Source of the DNA: Bos javanicus
Taxonomy: Eukaryota; Chordata; Mammalia; Artiodactyla; Bovidae
NCBI RefSeq assembly: GCF_032452875.1
Contig: NC_083883.1
Coordinates: 55,674,698-55,738,697, forward strand
Length of the DNA: 64,000 bases
Reading direction: 5' to 3'
The position numbers and the translations under genes are program-made. The notes under the pieces were generated by a model. That model searched no databases. It had not been told where the DNA came from and saw only the letters and a list, made by a program, of their open reading frames with translations. Numbering within the stretch: position 1 is the first letter of the stretch; every line of letters starts with the position of its first letter. Of the stretch, positions 11,640 to 22,987 are shown piece after piece.

Positions 11640-12915
11640 AATTCCTTGAGTTATGAAAGTTTCAAGGCCTTAAATATTATCTCTATGCTGACAACTCCAA
11701 AATGTCTTTCTCCAATTTGACCTCCCACCTACATTCTAGTCATGTATCTAACTGCCTACTCAACAGCTCCACTTGGATGTCTAATAGCCTTCTCAAATTT
11801 AACCTATTCAGAATCAAACTCTTGCCCAGGTCCTGCCCTATATAAATCTTCTCTTCTCCATCTAAATAAAGGGCTAATCCATTTTCAGATTATTTTCTAT
11901 TTCAGCCTAAAATTCTAGAAGTTATTCTTTCTCTCTCTAGCACTCACTCCATCAACATTTATATGCTGTCTCTTCAAAGCCTATTGAGTCTGAACTCTTC
12001 TCATCACTTTCACTCATCCAAGTCACTATCATCTCTTGCCTACATTATCATAATCACGTCCTACCTGGATGCCCTGGCTTGCCCTTGACCCCCTACAGCC
12101 TATCCTTAACACATCAGCAGATGATCATTTTTAAGTGTAAGTTAGATCATGTCACTTCTCTCTTCAAAACCTTTCAACACGTTTCCACTTAATTCTCAGT
12201 AAAAGCCAACGTCCTAAGAATGACCTACAAAGTTCTACAAACTCAAGCTTGCCACAAATGCTTAGTCTTCATCTCCTCCCTCCAGCACTGGTCCTTCCAC
12301 AGGGGCCTTTGTGATGTTCCTTGAACAGAGCAGTCAGGGCTTCCCTGGTGGCTCCATCAGTAAAGAGTCTGCCTGCAGTGCAGAAGACCAGGGTTTGATC
12401 CCTGGTTCAGGAAGATCTCCTGGAGAAGGAAATGGCAAACCACTCCAGTATTCTTGCCTAGAAAGTCCCATGGACAAAGGAGCCTGGCGGGCTACAGTCC
12501 ATGGAGTCACAAAGAGTTGGACACGACTCAGCGACTTCAGCGACTGAACACAGCAAGCATATCCACCTCAGGGCACTGCATCTGCCTTCTCCCAGATATC
12601 AAAATGGTGTATTCGCTCACTTATTTCAGATCTCTGTCCAGAGGAAAGGTACTAGAGCAGTCTTCTCTAACCATCCGTATAAAAGAGCTGCCTACCTATA
12701 TTCTCCTTTTTCACCTTTTCTCCATGTAGCATTTGTCACCACCTGACAGACTATATATTTATGCATGGGTATGTTTATTGTCTGTCTCCATCCATATAAC
12801 ATAAAGTCAATGAAAGCAGGAATTTATTTACTTTGTTCACCACCATATCCCCAAACCTAGAACATTCTCTGGCTCAAAGAGGCTATTCAATAGCTATCTA
12901 TTGAAAGAGTACACA
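11640..12915 (-). mobile_element. L2 LINE 3' region, split by a SINE
   Basis: Antisense L2 text is recognisable over about 1 kb: TCCATCAACATT, TTAGATCATGTCACTTCTCT, AAACCTTTCAACACGTTTCC, AGTAAAAGCCAACGTCC, ACCTACAAAGTTCTACAAAC, then beyond the SINE GGAATTTATTTACTTTGTTC and CTAGAACATTCTCTGGC. Long for such an old element. Confidence 0.7.
12337..12546 (+). mobile_element. Bov-tA SINE inside L2
   Basis: GGCTTCCCTGGTGGCTCCAT head, GTTTGATCCCTGGTTCAGG B-box region, body GAGAAGGAAATGGCAAACCA, end GACACGACTCAGCGACTTC. Inserted in the antisense L2. Confidence 0.9.
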
Positions 12916-13408
12916 TTCCTGTAGGAATACTCAGCTGACTTCAGACAAAGCATGAACTCTGGAATATACTACAGTCCTGTTCCCTATTTATATTACACCC
13001 AGATGGTTTTACTTTTATATTATCTGCCTGGCCTGCAAAGTAACTTAAATATGAGACCCTTGATCTAAAAAAGTCTTTTACAGAGTGTGCATCTGGAATT
13101 CTGGGGCTCTTCATCAGAAAATAAGATGGGACTGGGACTGGTAATAATTGGGTAATGTATTAAAAGAACGTATCATCCTAAGCAGATAAGCAATTATTTT
13201 AAAAAAAAATCTTGGTGCTTTAGGCTCAAAATGAAATCCACTCTTCTTGGTTTTGCTGGGCCTCCATTTTGACTTATCCTTTACTGCCCATTACAGGAGT
13301 CTTACCTTGGATAAGTTTTTTTTTTTTCTTTTAATTATTACTCTTATATTAGGGAATGAAAAATAATTATCATTGAACATGAGCTAGAATATAAGACAGA
13401 ATCTTTAC

Positions 13409-13534
13409 CTTGAAGAATTCAATGAGAACATCTTTATTTTCTAGCCAAATGATATTATGAAGATATTTATCAGGAGTAGGGAGCGGGATTGCCATTGGAA
13501 AGTTATTCAATGATTTTATTTTTTCAAGAAGTAC
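13409..13534 (-). CDS. SLC9C2: SLC9C2 exon w16: start of the CNBD-like domain
   Basis: 126 bp (42 codons, phase 0-0); acceptor AG at 13535-13536, donor GTAAAG at 13403-13408. Residues 666-707: VLLEKIKSLNNFPMAIPLP, then the CNBD entry helix region YLHNIIWLENKDVLIEFFK (compare the xxPWLxxxxxxxxxF pattern in HCN/CNG-type domains). Confidence 0.87.
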
Positions 13535-13879
13535 CTAAAACAAACAATCAAAATAATGGTGATCAGATCCTGTAACAGAAAGGGGACATCAGGTAAAAAT
13601 GAAGGAAATCTAAATAAAATACTGTTTTGCAGAACTTTTCTTCTTTAAATTGTCCTCTAATTTTTTTTGGGGGGGGAGGGATTCTTTTTCTCCACTTCCT
13701 ATTTTCACTAGTATATTAACTCATATTGAATTTATCCTTTTTATAATCCAATTAATAGCTATATTCTACCCTGTCTTAGTCTCAAACTTAACTGTTGATT
13801 ACTATATGATTTAATGCCACATTCTCTCAAATTCTTTTTTCATGTGAGTGAGTTGCTTCTCTACATTCTTCTAGTTTTG

Positions 13880-14070
13880 GAGGATAAGGTTCTAGTTTTG
13901 TGGCCTTTCAGAAGTCTTCTCTGACTTCCCCAAGTAAGAGGTAATCGCTTACTTGACTTATTCCCAGTGTATCTCTTACAAATCTCCCTTACGGAACTCA
14001 TTACATTGTAGTATTATTATGTTTACTTATCTGTGATATGTAACTTTTGTTGATTGCCTAGATAAATGAC
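13880..14070 (-). repeat. L2-like remnant
   Basis: TCTTCTCTGACTTCCCCAAG and ATTATGTTTACTTATCTGTG follow antisense L2 order. A similar remnant is at 15880-16025. Confidence 0.5.
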
Positions 14071-15027
14071 TAAATGAAAAGAAGAGGAAGAGTGTCCATG
14101 GACTTTGGAATCAATGTTGTACTCATTAAGTATCCAAGTCTCCTCAAGAGTCATGGGACATAGTATTCAACATATATTTACTCAGCCAAACTGGTTAGAC
14201 TTATCTAGCTCCTTACAACCTGGGATTGATAATTATACGTCTTCAGCCAACAATTAGGCAATTAATTAATAGGCATTCAACAAATAACTGTTGAATGATT
14301 GATTTGTCCATTACCTTTCTAAATAAACCTATAGGAAAAATAAGTCTCTCTCTTCATAAAGGCTATTGTTTATTTAACTAATGGGTATCAATCATTCAAT
14401 TGAACGTTATACAATCTTCAAAGTAATAAAGGGAAAATAGAAAAAAACACAACATGAACAGAGGTGGAACTTGAAGAAAACTAAAAAGTGGCCCTTCTCG
14501 TCCCTCTGACAGACACTAAGGAAAAATCATATTACCATTTAGTCCTGTGCCATGACCTCATAGAGACTAATGAGGCAGAGTTAAAACAGGAAAAGCTGGC
14601 CTGTCCCTTGCCCACTTCCCTGCCAGGGCCATGGAGAGAGGACTATGTTCAGAGAATGTTCTGAAGCACAGCCCAGGTGACATGTGGCTGAAAAGTGCCA
14701 GGGACAAGAATAAGCATGTGACACCCAGGAACAGCTTATCATTGGAAACACAGGCAGAATGTGGGACCAGAACTTCTATTTTTCTTCTTTATGCTATGAA
14801 GTAGATAAGACCCTCCTTGTACAGGAGAGAAAAAAGCATTACTATTTGCACAATTCGCAGTCTAAACAGTGGATGTGATAGCCTGGTAGAATTAAATATT
14901 AAACATTTTTTCCTCTTATGGTCTTAATTTTTTGCAAATTTGTAATTTTTCCAAGTCCATTTATCAGCCAACCACTTAGGGTGTCTCCCCTGTTCCTCTC
15001 AAACTCTTCCCTCCCTGATGTCCGCGT

Positions 15028-15045
15028 ACACACACACACACACAC
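15028..15045. repeat. (AC)n microsatellite
   Basis: Nine AC units, preceded by CCGCGT. Confidence 0.9.
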
Positions 15046-15526
15046 GTGGGTCCCCTCCCACCTATGTTAACATTATGTAATTACCACTTTCCTTGCTACA
15101 GTTACTGGGACTGGACTGTAGATATTTCACCAGTGGATAGAGAAGCAGAAAAATCTAATGAGTTTGTAAGAGAGAGCCAAAAGAAGATGCCACAGAGGGC
15201 AACCCTAATAGGAAATGGAGAAGCTGAACGCTTTCTAGGTCACTGCTCAAGTCCCTTTCTGAGGCCTGGCTGTGTGGTCTGGTTACCATGAGGTCTGTAA
15301 GATACTCTGTGTCCTCATGATAAATGCTCCATTTCTTTGTGAAACCTAGCTCAGGTTGGTTCTGAAAAACTAAGTGGTTTAGACATAGAGGGAAAGAGGT
15401 AGCAATGGCACTAGTTGCCACTGGCATTAACAAAGACTTAAACAACTACAGAGTTAACAACTGTCCTGACTCACCCTTTTCCCAATCTCCCTAGGAATCA
15501 AGTAGTATGGGAAACTGCTTACTTAC

Positions 15527-15675
15527 CTTATTCATCTCGACACTTTCATATTTATCAATAATGCCTCTTGACGAAAGGAAGGTGAGGCTTTTCAGAGCTT
15601 TAGCAATCACATTCCGGATTGCCTGCTTGGTCTTCAAAGCAATGACAACATCACGACCCTCATGCTCTATGAGTC
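15527..15675 (-). CDS. SLC9C2: SLC9C2 exon w15: helical linker before the CNBD
   Basis: 149 bp; acceptor AG at 15676-15677, donor GTAAGT at 15521-15526. Starts with 2 nt of a split codon, ends in phase 0. Residues 616-665: HEGRDVVIALKTKQAIRNVI, AKALKSLTFLSSRGIIDKY, then ESVEMNK. A mostly helical, charged, cytosolic linker matching human SLC9C2. Confidence 0.88.
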
Positions 15676-15879
15676 CTGAAGCAAATAAAAGTATCAGTAA
15701 GCAAGAAATTCAATAACCACAATAGTAACAAATATTTGCATAAGTTTATAATTTCCAAAGTATTTACTCAGTATCTTTTCATTCCTGTTTTGTATAGAAC
15801 TTGTGAGGCCAGTAGGACTACATTTATTTTCATCTCCATTTTATAGATGAGAAAATTGAAAAAAGCCTTCCTTCACCAG

Positions 15880-16025
15880 TTAAGAGAAATTCACTCCATC
15901 TTTTTCTCAAGGTATCTCCTACATATCTTCATTACAGAACTCATTACGTGGTAGTATTATCATTCTTCCTTATTTGTCTCATCCTTCGTATTGTGTAATT
16001 CTTATTGGTTGGATGAATAAATGAC
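15880..16025 (-). repeat. L2-like remnant
   Basis: AACTCATTACGTGGTAGTAT and GTTGGATGAATAAATGACTG match the antisense L2 3' pattern and the block at 13990-14080. Confidence 0.45.
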
Positions 16026-16244
16026 TGAAAGTGTCCCTGGACTTGCACTGGTGGGTCTTTCTGAAATCAAACTGCATATTTTTTCCTCTTCAATGAGCAT
16101 GAGAAGTCATGAGATGAACTGGGAGTCAAGGCTTAAAATCCATCTGTTTCATCCTTGTAATACTAATCTTGAGCACAATGCCTGACATCTGGAAGGGACT
16201 CAGTCATTTCTGAACTGAAATAAGCTGAGCAGTGAAATGAAGGA

Positions 16245-16490
16245 CAGCATGGTGGAGAGCACAGGAGATCTCACCTGGTGTGAGATCTAGCTCACCTCTT
16301 ACCAGCCATAGGACCTCAGGGGAGTTAAATTTTCTAAGCCTCAGTTTCATTATCTATAATTGAAGATGATAATAGTATTTGCTTCATGGAGTAGTTATAA
16401 AGATCAAGCGAAATAATGCATATAAATCCATTAACACAATTCCTGACATAATTAGCATTCAATAGTAGGTTGCAGTAACAATACAGAAAC
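16245..16490 (+). mobile_element. MIR SINE
   Basis: Core and 3' signature in order: ACCAGCCATAGGACCTCAGG, TTTTCTAAGCCTCAGTTTCA, TTATCTATAATTGAAGATGA, then AAATAATGCATATAAA. Diverged but clear. Confidence 0.75.
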
Positions 16491-17109
16491 AGGCACTCTT
16501 TCACATGACTGAATCAAGAACACTGTGTAATATTCCATACTGACCTAAAACATAAGACAGCAGCTACTAGGCCCCTGACCTTTAAAAGCATGGAAATAAA
16601 AACCTGCCTAATATGTGAATGGAAACAATGGATCCTGGATTTTCTGAGACAGTGACAAAATATTCTGATCTACTGTCTCCAAATTTATAATTTCATTCAT
16701 TAGACCATGCTTTTTCAGTCTTGTTAAGGTAAGTGTGATCCTCATAAATCCATATGGCATCTTACAATGCGGTTATAAAAACAAAGGGGCTTTGCTTTCT
16801 TTCTTTTACAGTAACATCCATTTGTTAAGGGCATACCAGGTGCCAGGCTCTCTACCAGGAACTATATTCTGGCAAACACTGAGAGCCTGGCCCACAGCCC
16901 CCTTATGAGGAAAGCAGATCTAAGAAGTTTTGTACAAAATCCTAGGGCTCCCCTGAATGTTTCAACCCAAGCAGAGTGGCAGTAGATGCTCAAAAAACTT
17001 CATCCCTCACAAACTCACTTTGAGTACCCCTGCAAACAAAGTAGGGCGAAACAAAAACAACACTCCCTGTCATAGGTAATCCTTTGTGTGTCTTTTTCTT
17101 ACAACCTTA

Positions 17110-17310
17110 AGGAATACGATCTTGCCACCTTAACACACTTTCTGCACTTTTCATTCTTGCTTTTATGCTCCCATAGCAAATAACAGAACTCCTCTAACTT
17201 TCTGCAATTATCTCTTGATAAGCTCACACCTCCCACCAGGATGTGAATTTTATGTACATCTGGCCTATTATATATGTTCAATAAATGCTTATTGAATGAA
17301 TAAATGAATG
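17110..17310 (-). repeat. L2 3'-end remnant
   Basis: TATATATGTTCAATAAATGC and TTATTGAATGAATAAATGAA form the antisense L2 terminus. Confidence 0.5.
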
Positions 17311-17408
17311 AGTCTGTGATTGAATGAAAGCATGAATTTATCTTCCTTTGGTTAAATTATGGGATGATAAGATGTGATTTCAGGAAATTAGATATCCCAA
17401 CTACTTAC

Positions 17409-17460
17409 CTAGTTCTTTGACAGCATCTCGTTTGTTGGTTTCCAAAATTTCATATAATTT
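17409..17460 (-). CDS. SLC9C2: SLC9C2 exon w14: short linker exon
   Basis: 52 bp; acceptor AG at 17461-17462, donor GTAAGT at 17403-17408. Starts in phase 0, ends with 1 nt. Residues 599-615: KLYEILETNKRDAVKEL, a charged helix. The split codon completes correctly with w15 to give G-L-I-E-H-E-G. Too short to stand out alone; supported by splice sites, phase and match to human SLC9C2. Confidence 0.84.
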
Positions 17461-18185
17461 CTGTGACAAATTAAGAAATGTATTAATTTCTAATTATACC
17501 AAGTACATTACTGGCTTTAAAATTTGAGGGAAAAAAAGGATGGTAGAAAAATCTCACTTAATTATCATTTGGGGGAGATATTTAATTCTTCTCTCTTTGT
17601 AAATTCACCTGCTTTTCCCAGGCTCACTCTCATAGTGCAATGAATGCTGTGTAGTAGCTTACAGAAGTACATAAGTATTGCATCTAATATTTCTCAGAAA
17701 AGACTAGTGTGCACTTCACTGTGTGCCAAAGAGAATCCTCAGAGATAGCACCCCACTAGAGGATGTCAAACAGAGCAGCCAATTGGAGAGCCAATCTACT
17801 GGGAGTGCAAAAACAAGTGGAATAATGAAAAATATGGTGTCAGGTAGGTCATGTTTCCTACAGATAACTCCTGACATAACTGAAGAAATAGCTCCACTCT
17901 GGGCTAAACAATCTCTGTTCTATCATACAATTGTTACTTGTTAACTTCCCACCATGGCCAAGGCATGCTCTTGAGCTTTGAGTCTTCTTGAAGTTTGATA
18001 ATCAGAGCTGAAATTTAAAGAACAGAAACTGTTCTCTGCAGCACCTCGTATCACATAATAAACAACTGAATCCCTTTCACTTAACATAATTTATCTTTTG
18101 AGTCAAATACATGCAGAAATGGTCTTAAATTAAATCAATACACCTAAGGGATGTTTTTCCCAAATGACCAGTACTTGTCTCTCAC
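17461..18185 (-). other. SLC9C2 intron w13-w14
   Basis: 725 bp with no recognised repeat or regulatory element. The 73-codon ORF at 17723-17944 has no domain and no splice signals supporting it. Confidence 0.55.
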
Positions 18186-18335
18186 CTGATCTATTGACTT
18201 TCGGCTAGAAATCTGTCTTATTAAAAACTTGGTATCCTCTAGACTTTTGACATAGCCTTTTGTAATACTATATGTCAAGCTGAGGCGCTTTTTGATCTGC
18301 ACATCTACAATATTTATCAGCAGTGGTATTATTAT
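18186..18335 (-). CDS. SLC9C2: SLC9C2 exon w13: post-S4 helical linker
   Basis: 150 bp (50 codons, phase 0-0); acceptor AG at 18336-18337, donor GTGAG at 18181-18185. Residues 549-598: IIIPLLINIVDVQIKKRLSL continues the S4 helix into the cytosol, followed by YSITKGYVKSLEDTKFLIR and QISSRKSIDQ. It couples the voltage-sensor-like part to the CNBD-like part. Confidence 0.9.
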
Positions 18336-18394
18336 CTGGAACAATGGAGAGAAAAAAAAACAAACGAAAATTTGATGAGGAAAGGCACCCTCTC

Positions 18395-18590
18395 AGGCAG
18401 ATGTTCTCAACATGCCATTTCTAACAAGCTTGTTAGAATACAAATACTGAAACATCCACTGCTGAAACACAAATTCTCAGGCCCCACTCCAGACCTGCTG
18501 AATCAGAAATGCTGGGGACAGGCCCCCAGATCAATGCTTTAACAAGTCTCCCAGGTGTTTCTATGTACACTCAAGTTTGAGAGCCCCTCT
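18395..18590 (+). mobile_element. MER5-like hAT DNA transposon remnant
   Basis: AACAAGCTTGTTAGAATACA, TCTCAGGCCCCACTCCAGAC, CTGAATCAGAAATGCTGGGG, TTTAACAAGTCTCCCAGGTG and AAGTTTGAGAGCCCC are the MER5A order. Non-autonomous element with no coding content. Confidence 0.8.
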
Positions 18591-18839
18591 CTAAAGAAAA
18601 GAAAGCTCAATGAATAACTGGTTCTGTAGCTTTAAGGCAAAGTGCTTACCACTCACTGCCTCTTCCCTTATTTTCCGTACTCCCAGTTTTCAGAAGACAA
18701 GACAGGTCACCCCAATAACCTGGACAGTAGTTACCAACAGAATAAATCTCTCTACACCTCAGTTTCTTCACTTGCAAGATAAGGAATTTAGGGTAATCTG
18801 AGATTCTCCTTAACTCTAAATTTCTCAAATGACAAGCTG

Positions 18840-19015
18840 AAGCAGGAGAGTATAGTGACTAAAGGGAGTGGGATTTTTAAATAAGAACCTCCCTGAGTTC
18901 AAATACCAGCTCTCTGCTACTCACAGTGCTGTGACCTTGAACAAGTTACTTAGGGACTCCAAGGACTCAGCGTCCTCATCTGTTCAATGAGGATGATAAC
19001 ACCTAAGTACCAGGA
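18840..19015 (+). mobile_element. MIR SINE
   Basis: GAGTTCAAATACCAGCTCTC, GTGACCTTGAACAAGTTACT, CTCATCTGTTCAATGAGGAT: the MIR head-core order. Confidence 0.8.
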
Positions 19016-19950
19016 TTCCCAAGGAGCTGCCCCTCACAAGCAATGCAGTCAATCACAGAGGCACAACAGAGTACAGGCAGGGAGGTGAGGGGCCAAGTAA
19101 CACAAGGGGAAGACGTGATCAGGAAAAGAACATCACAGCGAAGGAATCACACGAGCAGAGAAAGCAGAGCTTTTCTTAAACTGTTATTTTGGTTGTGAAA
19201 CTGGGGAGAAGGGGACATATTGAAGAGGATTTTTTTAATACGAAGTTTTATTCCATGATGCACTGGCTGATCTAAAGTAAAGTTCTTCAATATTCTTCCA
19301 GGTTACAGATTTGCTTTTTTTGGAAGCCTCACTCTGCTGAGACTGGCTACCAGGACACCTAACTTGATAAAGCGGGGACACCTACTTCCCAGTATTGTAA
19401 CAATTTAACTAGATACGTATGTAAAGTGGTCTGCACAGATCCTAGAACACAGTAAGTGCTCAGTTTAAAAAAAAAAAAAAAGCTACTCACGATTATATTT
19501 ACTTAACTGCATTCCACTGGGATTTGTCAGAGCACACTGAACAGAAATAGCAAATGGTTCACACTGTAAACAGGGTTGACTTCTGTACTAATACATCTTT
19601 AAATCTTTATTTCACTCAGAGAGACTTTTTGCAAAGTATCCCTTCTAAAATACTTATTTTACATTCATCTGCATAAGATCCCAGTGTAAAAACTGATTAC
19701 TTATGAAAGCCTCTACCTTCTATATTAAGACTTAACCTCACCCTACATATCCTAGAATACTTTGTATTATAATGAGATTATACCCTATGTGGGCACTTTG
19801 TTCTAAACTCAGCTCATAAGGAAAAAATAATAAATAATCAAAATTACCCCTGAAGCAGGTTTTATGTATATAACTATTAAAGTCATTCTTATGAATATTA
19901 AAGAATGGTAACATACTTCATTTCTATTCTATATTAAGTATATATATAGT

Positions 19951-20176
19951 GGTGTTTTAGTCACAAAGTCATGTCCGACTCTTGCAACCCCATGGACTAT
20001 AGCCCACCAGGCTCCTCTGTCCATGGGATTTTCCAGACAAGAATACTGGAGTGAGTTGAAATTTCCTTCTACAGGGGATCTTCCCAACTCAGGAATAGAA
20101 CCCGAGTCTCCTGCACTGCAGGTGGTGTCCTGCATTGCAGGCAGATTCTTTACTGACTGAGCCACCAAGAAAGCCC
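19951..20176 (-). mobile_element. Bov-tA SINE
   Basis: Antisense Bov-tA: AGTCATGTCCGACTCTTGCA at the left, GATTCTTTACTGACTGAGCC at the right. TAAGTATATA occurs on both flanks (about 19935 and 20177), a likely target duplication. Confidence 0.9.
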
Positions 20177-20420
20177 TAAGTATATAACACTTAATATAGA
20201 ATAAAGGAAGGAACAAAAAAAGGAAAGTCAGTAAGCACAGGTCTGGGAATTCAGACAATTCTACCTAAGACAACTATTAAATTTCTTGGCAAATAGGGAC
20301 CAGGTGGAGGATTCTAATGTCTGCCTTTCACCGTCAGGGTTTACAGCAATATTTTTTAATATTAAGTTTATATATCTTCAATACATACTAATAGATTTAT
20401 TTAATGTAGTAAGAATTGTT

Positions 20421-20622
20421 GTTTATTCACTAAGTCATGTCCGACTCTTTGGCGATCCCATGAACTGTAGCTAGGCTGCTCTGTCCATGGGATTTCCTAG
20501 GCAAGAATACTGGAATAGGTTGCCATTTTCTTCTCCAAGGGATCTTCCTGACCCAGGGATGGGATCTGCATCTCCTGCTTTAGCAGGCACATTCTTTACC
20601 ACTGAGCCACCATAGAAGCTCC
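20421..20622 (-). mobile_element. Bov-tA SINE
   Basis: Antisense: AAGTCATGTCCGACTCTTTG to TTCTTTACCACTGAGCCACC. TAAGAATT flanks both sides (near 20410 and 20627). Confidence 0.9.
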
Positions 20623-20830
20623 CTAATAAGAATTAAGCGACTCAAAAACATGGAGTGGCAAGAGAACTCATCTAAAACTCCCAAGTTAAAAGCCTATATT
20701 AATATCATGCAACTCCATTGGAAAGAGAGAAAGGAAGTTTAAGAACTGAGAGTTAAAAATCTGAAGACCTACTTTCAGAATCAAAATGAGAGCCACGAAA
20801 AGAAGAAATGAAGACATGGTCATTGTTAAG

Positions 20831-21266
20831 TAGTCATGTATAGATGTGAGAGTTGGACTGCAAAGAATGCTGAACACCGAAGAATTGATGCTTTTGAATT
20901 GTGGTGTTGGAGAAGACTCTTGAGAGTCCCTTGGACTGCAAGGAGATCCAACCAGTCCATTCTGAAGGAGATCAGTCCTGGGTGTTCTTTGGAAGGAATG
21001 ATGCTAAAGCTGAAACTCCAGTACTTTGGCCACCTCATGCGAAGAGTTGACTCATTGGAAAAGACCCTGATGCTGGGAGGGATTGGGGGCAGGAGGAGAA
21101 GGGGACGACAGAGGATGAGATGGCTGGATGGCATCACTGACTTGATGGATGTGAGTCTGAGTGAACTCCGGGAGTTGGTGCTGGACAGGGAGGCCTGGTG
21201 TGCTGCAATTCATGGGGTCACAAAGAGTCAGACATGACTGAGCGACTGAACTGAACTGAACTGAAG
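20831..21266 (+). mobile_element. BovB LINE, 3' fragment
   Basis: Starts in ORF2 at TAGTCATGTATAGATGTGAG and keeps an open frame for 133 codons through PWTARRSNQS and RRRGRQRMR, then the ACTGAACTGA terminus. Only the C-terminal domain downstream of the RT core is present. Confidence 0.92.
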
Positions 21267-21473
21267 GCGATTGAAGGCCACAGTAAAACTGAACTTCATA
21301 GGCAGTAGGCTAAGGAAGTAGTGTGTACTCTAGAGTAAATATTTTATGTTTCTGCACAGTTATGGCTTTATGAGCAAATTTTACTAAAACCTGGAGAACT
21401 AGTTTCCAGGTTATCCTGGTTCAAGTGGAGCTATCATTTTCATTTATTCATTCAGTACATGATTTAGTAAGTA

Positions 21474-21698
21474 CTTACACAGGTGGCACGAGTGGTAAAG
21501 AACCTGCCTGCCAGTGCAGGAGACATAAGAGACACAGGTTTGATCCCTGTGTCGGGAAGATCTTCTGGAGTAGGAAATGGCAACCCACTCTAGTGTTCTT
21601 GCCTGAAGAATCCCATGGAGAGAGGAGCCTGGTGGGCTACAGTCCATGGGATCGCAAAGAATCGGACACATCTGAGCGACTAACACTTTCACTTTCAT
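21474..21698 (+). mobile_element. Bov-tA SINE
   Basis: GGTAAAGAACCTGCCTGCCA, GTTTGATCCCTGTGTCGGG, GGAAATGGCAACCCACTCTA, CTACAGTCCATGGGATCGCA, ending ACTTTCACTTTCAT. Confidence 0.9.
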
Positions 21699-21734
21699 AT
21701 ACTAGGTGTCACTCTAGGTTACATCAGTAACCAA

Positions 21735-22015
21735 AACAAAGACCATTACCTCATAGAAAATACATACAACATATAGTAAAAAGGTGGTAAATGCTATGCA
21801 GAAACAAATTAATTTAAGCAAATGAAGAGGGACCAGGGAGATGGGGTGGAAAGCTGGGAGTATGGAGGGCAGGTTGCCATTTTACGTAGTATGGTCAGGG
21901 AAGGCCTTCTCCATGAGAAGGTGAGAGTTGAGCAATGACTTGAACGAGTGAGAGGGTGAACCAAGCAGATACCTGTGGGGAGAGGGTTCCAGGAGAAAAG
22001 ACAGCTCCCTCCCTC
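21735..22015 (+). mobile_element. L2 LINE fragment
   Basis: AGTATGGTCAGGGAAGGCCT, GAGAAGGTGAGAGTTGAGCA, GGGTTCCAGGAGAAAAG follow sense L2 order (GGTCAGGGAAGGCCTC..GGAGGTGACATTTGAGC). Confidence 0.6.
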
Positions 22016-22094
22016 ATTTCTTCTAAAATAATGAGTTTTCTTAATTCAGTTGACAAATAGTATAGAAAAAAATTTTTTTAATGTGAAGTTTTAC

Positions 22095-22283
22095 CTTGAG
22101 AAGAGGAAGAAATCTAATTATTCTTAAATAACCTATTATTACTGTAAACTGAATAAGAATCAAGTTGTCTGGTCTCAGTCTCACAAAGTATATACAAAAT
22201 ATATCAACAATTCCAATAAGCACAATAAAAAATTCCAAAGTATTCCAGTGCTGATGAAAGTATTTCCTTTTCAAAATTATTAT
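22095..22283 (-). CDS. SLC9C2: SLC9C2 exon w12: voltage-sensor helices S3 and S4
   Basis: 189 bp (63 codons, phase 0-0); acceptor AG at 22284-22285, donor GTAAAA at 22089-22094. Residues 486-548. S3 carries the typical WN plus aspartate pattern (HWNTLEFFIVLIGIVDIF). S4 is IQFTVIIGYLRIIRFLPLLK, with arginines at residues 539 and 542 and a lysine at 548. Classical S4 segments carry four or more basic residues every third position, so this sensor is sparsely charged. Very close to recalled human SLC9C2. Confidence 0.92.
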
Positions 22284-22987
22284 CTGTTTAGAAAACATAT
22301 AGAACATACATCATTTCATAGCAGTATACAAAGGTGGGGAGAGGGACTCTTAAAAATTAACAGTTAAATGCTCAACTACAAATGCATTACATTCCAAAAG
22401 CTGGGTTTTAAGTCATTCATTTGAAATTCAAAAAAATCCATATAAATGTCTGACATCAAAGGGTATAATTTGATTTAAAATATATATAATCTATTATGAA
22501 TCTGGAACACGAAAGAAAAGCAATGAAAAATAGTGAATTAATTCACTGAAACACTATTAATTATAATTAAAGTATGAAACAGTATGCTGATAAATCATCT
22601 TTGAAGCATTTATCCTAAAAAGTGGTCTTCATCTTACATCATGATAAGAACCTAGCAACCTATTTTTCTTTTATTCGTTTATTTATTCTTTGTATTGTTA
22701 CAAGGAGTATTTGAGGAAAACATCAAATGCCTAGATTTTCAATTCTCTTTTTTCTGATCTTTGAGATTCTCTCCACTTTTATGATACTTCTCTTATCTGA
22801 TATTCAAGACTGTGACTATTATACTGATTTCACTCAGAAAACTCAAAAAGAGTACTAAAATTCCATAATCCTATCAACTATTACAGCAAAAGGCTTCTGG
22901 TAGGAATTATTCCAATAAAATGACAAAATAGATTCAAGCTATCTAAATTGTTCTTTTTATAGGATACATTTCTATTTTAAATGGTAC
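22284..22987 (-). other. SLC9C2 intron w11-w12
   Basis: 704 bp, strongly AT-rich, without recognisable interspersed repeats. It separates the S1-S2 exon from the S3-S4 exon. Confidence 0.6.

Larger units (their letters stand above)
7434..13408 (-). other. SLC9C2 intron w16-w17
   Basis: Repeat-rich: L2 (7735-8545) split by a CHR SINE, a second CHR SINE, a BovB 3' end, Bov-tA copies, an L1 3' fragment and a long antisense L2 (11640-12915), each listed separately. 9260-9860 and 12916-13400 show nothing recognisable. Confidence 0.65.
13535..15526 (-). other. SLC9C2 intron w15-w16
   Basis: An L2-like remnant (13880-14070) and an AC microsatellite (15028-15045). The remainder, including 14070-15020 and 15050-15520, has no recognised element. 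The 81-codon ORF at 15046-15291 has no recognisable domain and I do not call it a gene. Confidence 0.6.
15676..17408 (-). other. SLC9C2 intron w14-w15
   Basis: Old repeats only: L2-like (15880-16025), MIR (16245-16490), a possible MIR/L2 scrap near 16805-16890 and an L2 tail (17110-17310). Nothing seen in 16490-16800 or 16890-17100. Confidence 0.6.
18336..22094 (-). other. SLC9C2 intron w12-w13
   Basis: Contains a MER5-like DNA transposon remnant, MIR, two antisense Bov-tA SINEs, a BovB 3' fragment, a plus-strand Bov-tA and an L2 fragment, each listed separately. 19020-19950 is unassigned. Confidence 0.65.

Noticed and set aside
15046..15291. 81-codon plus-strand ORF in the w15-w16 intron
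   Set aside because: No recognisable domain, antisense to the gene, no sign of constraint.
17723..17944. 73-codon ORF in the w13-w14 intron
   Set aside because: No domain, no supporting splice sites, length expected by chance.
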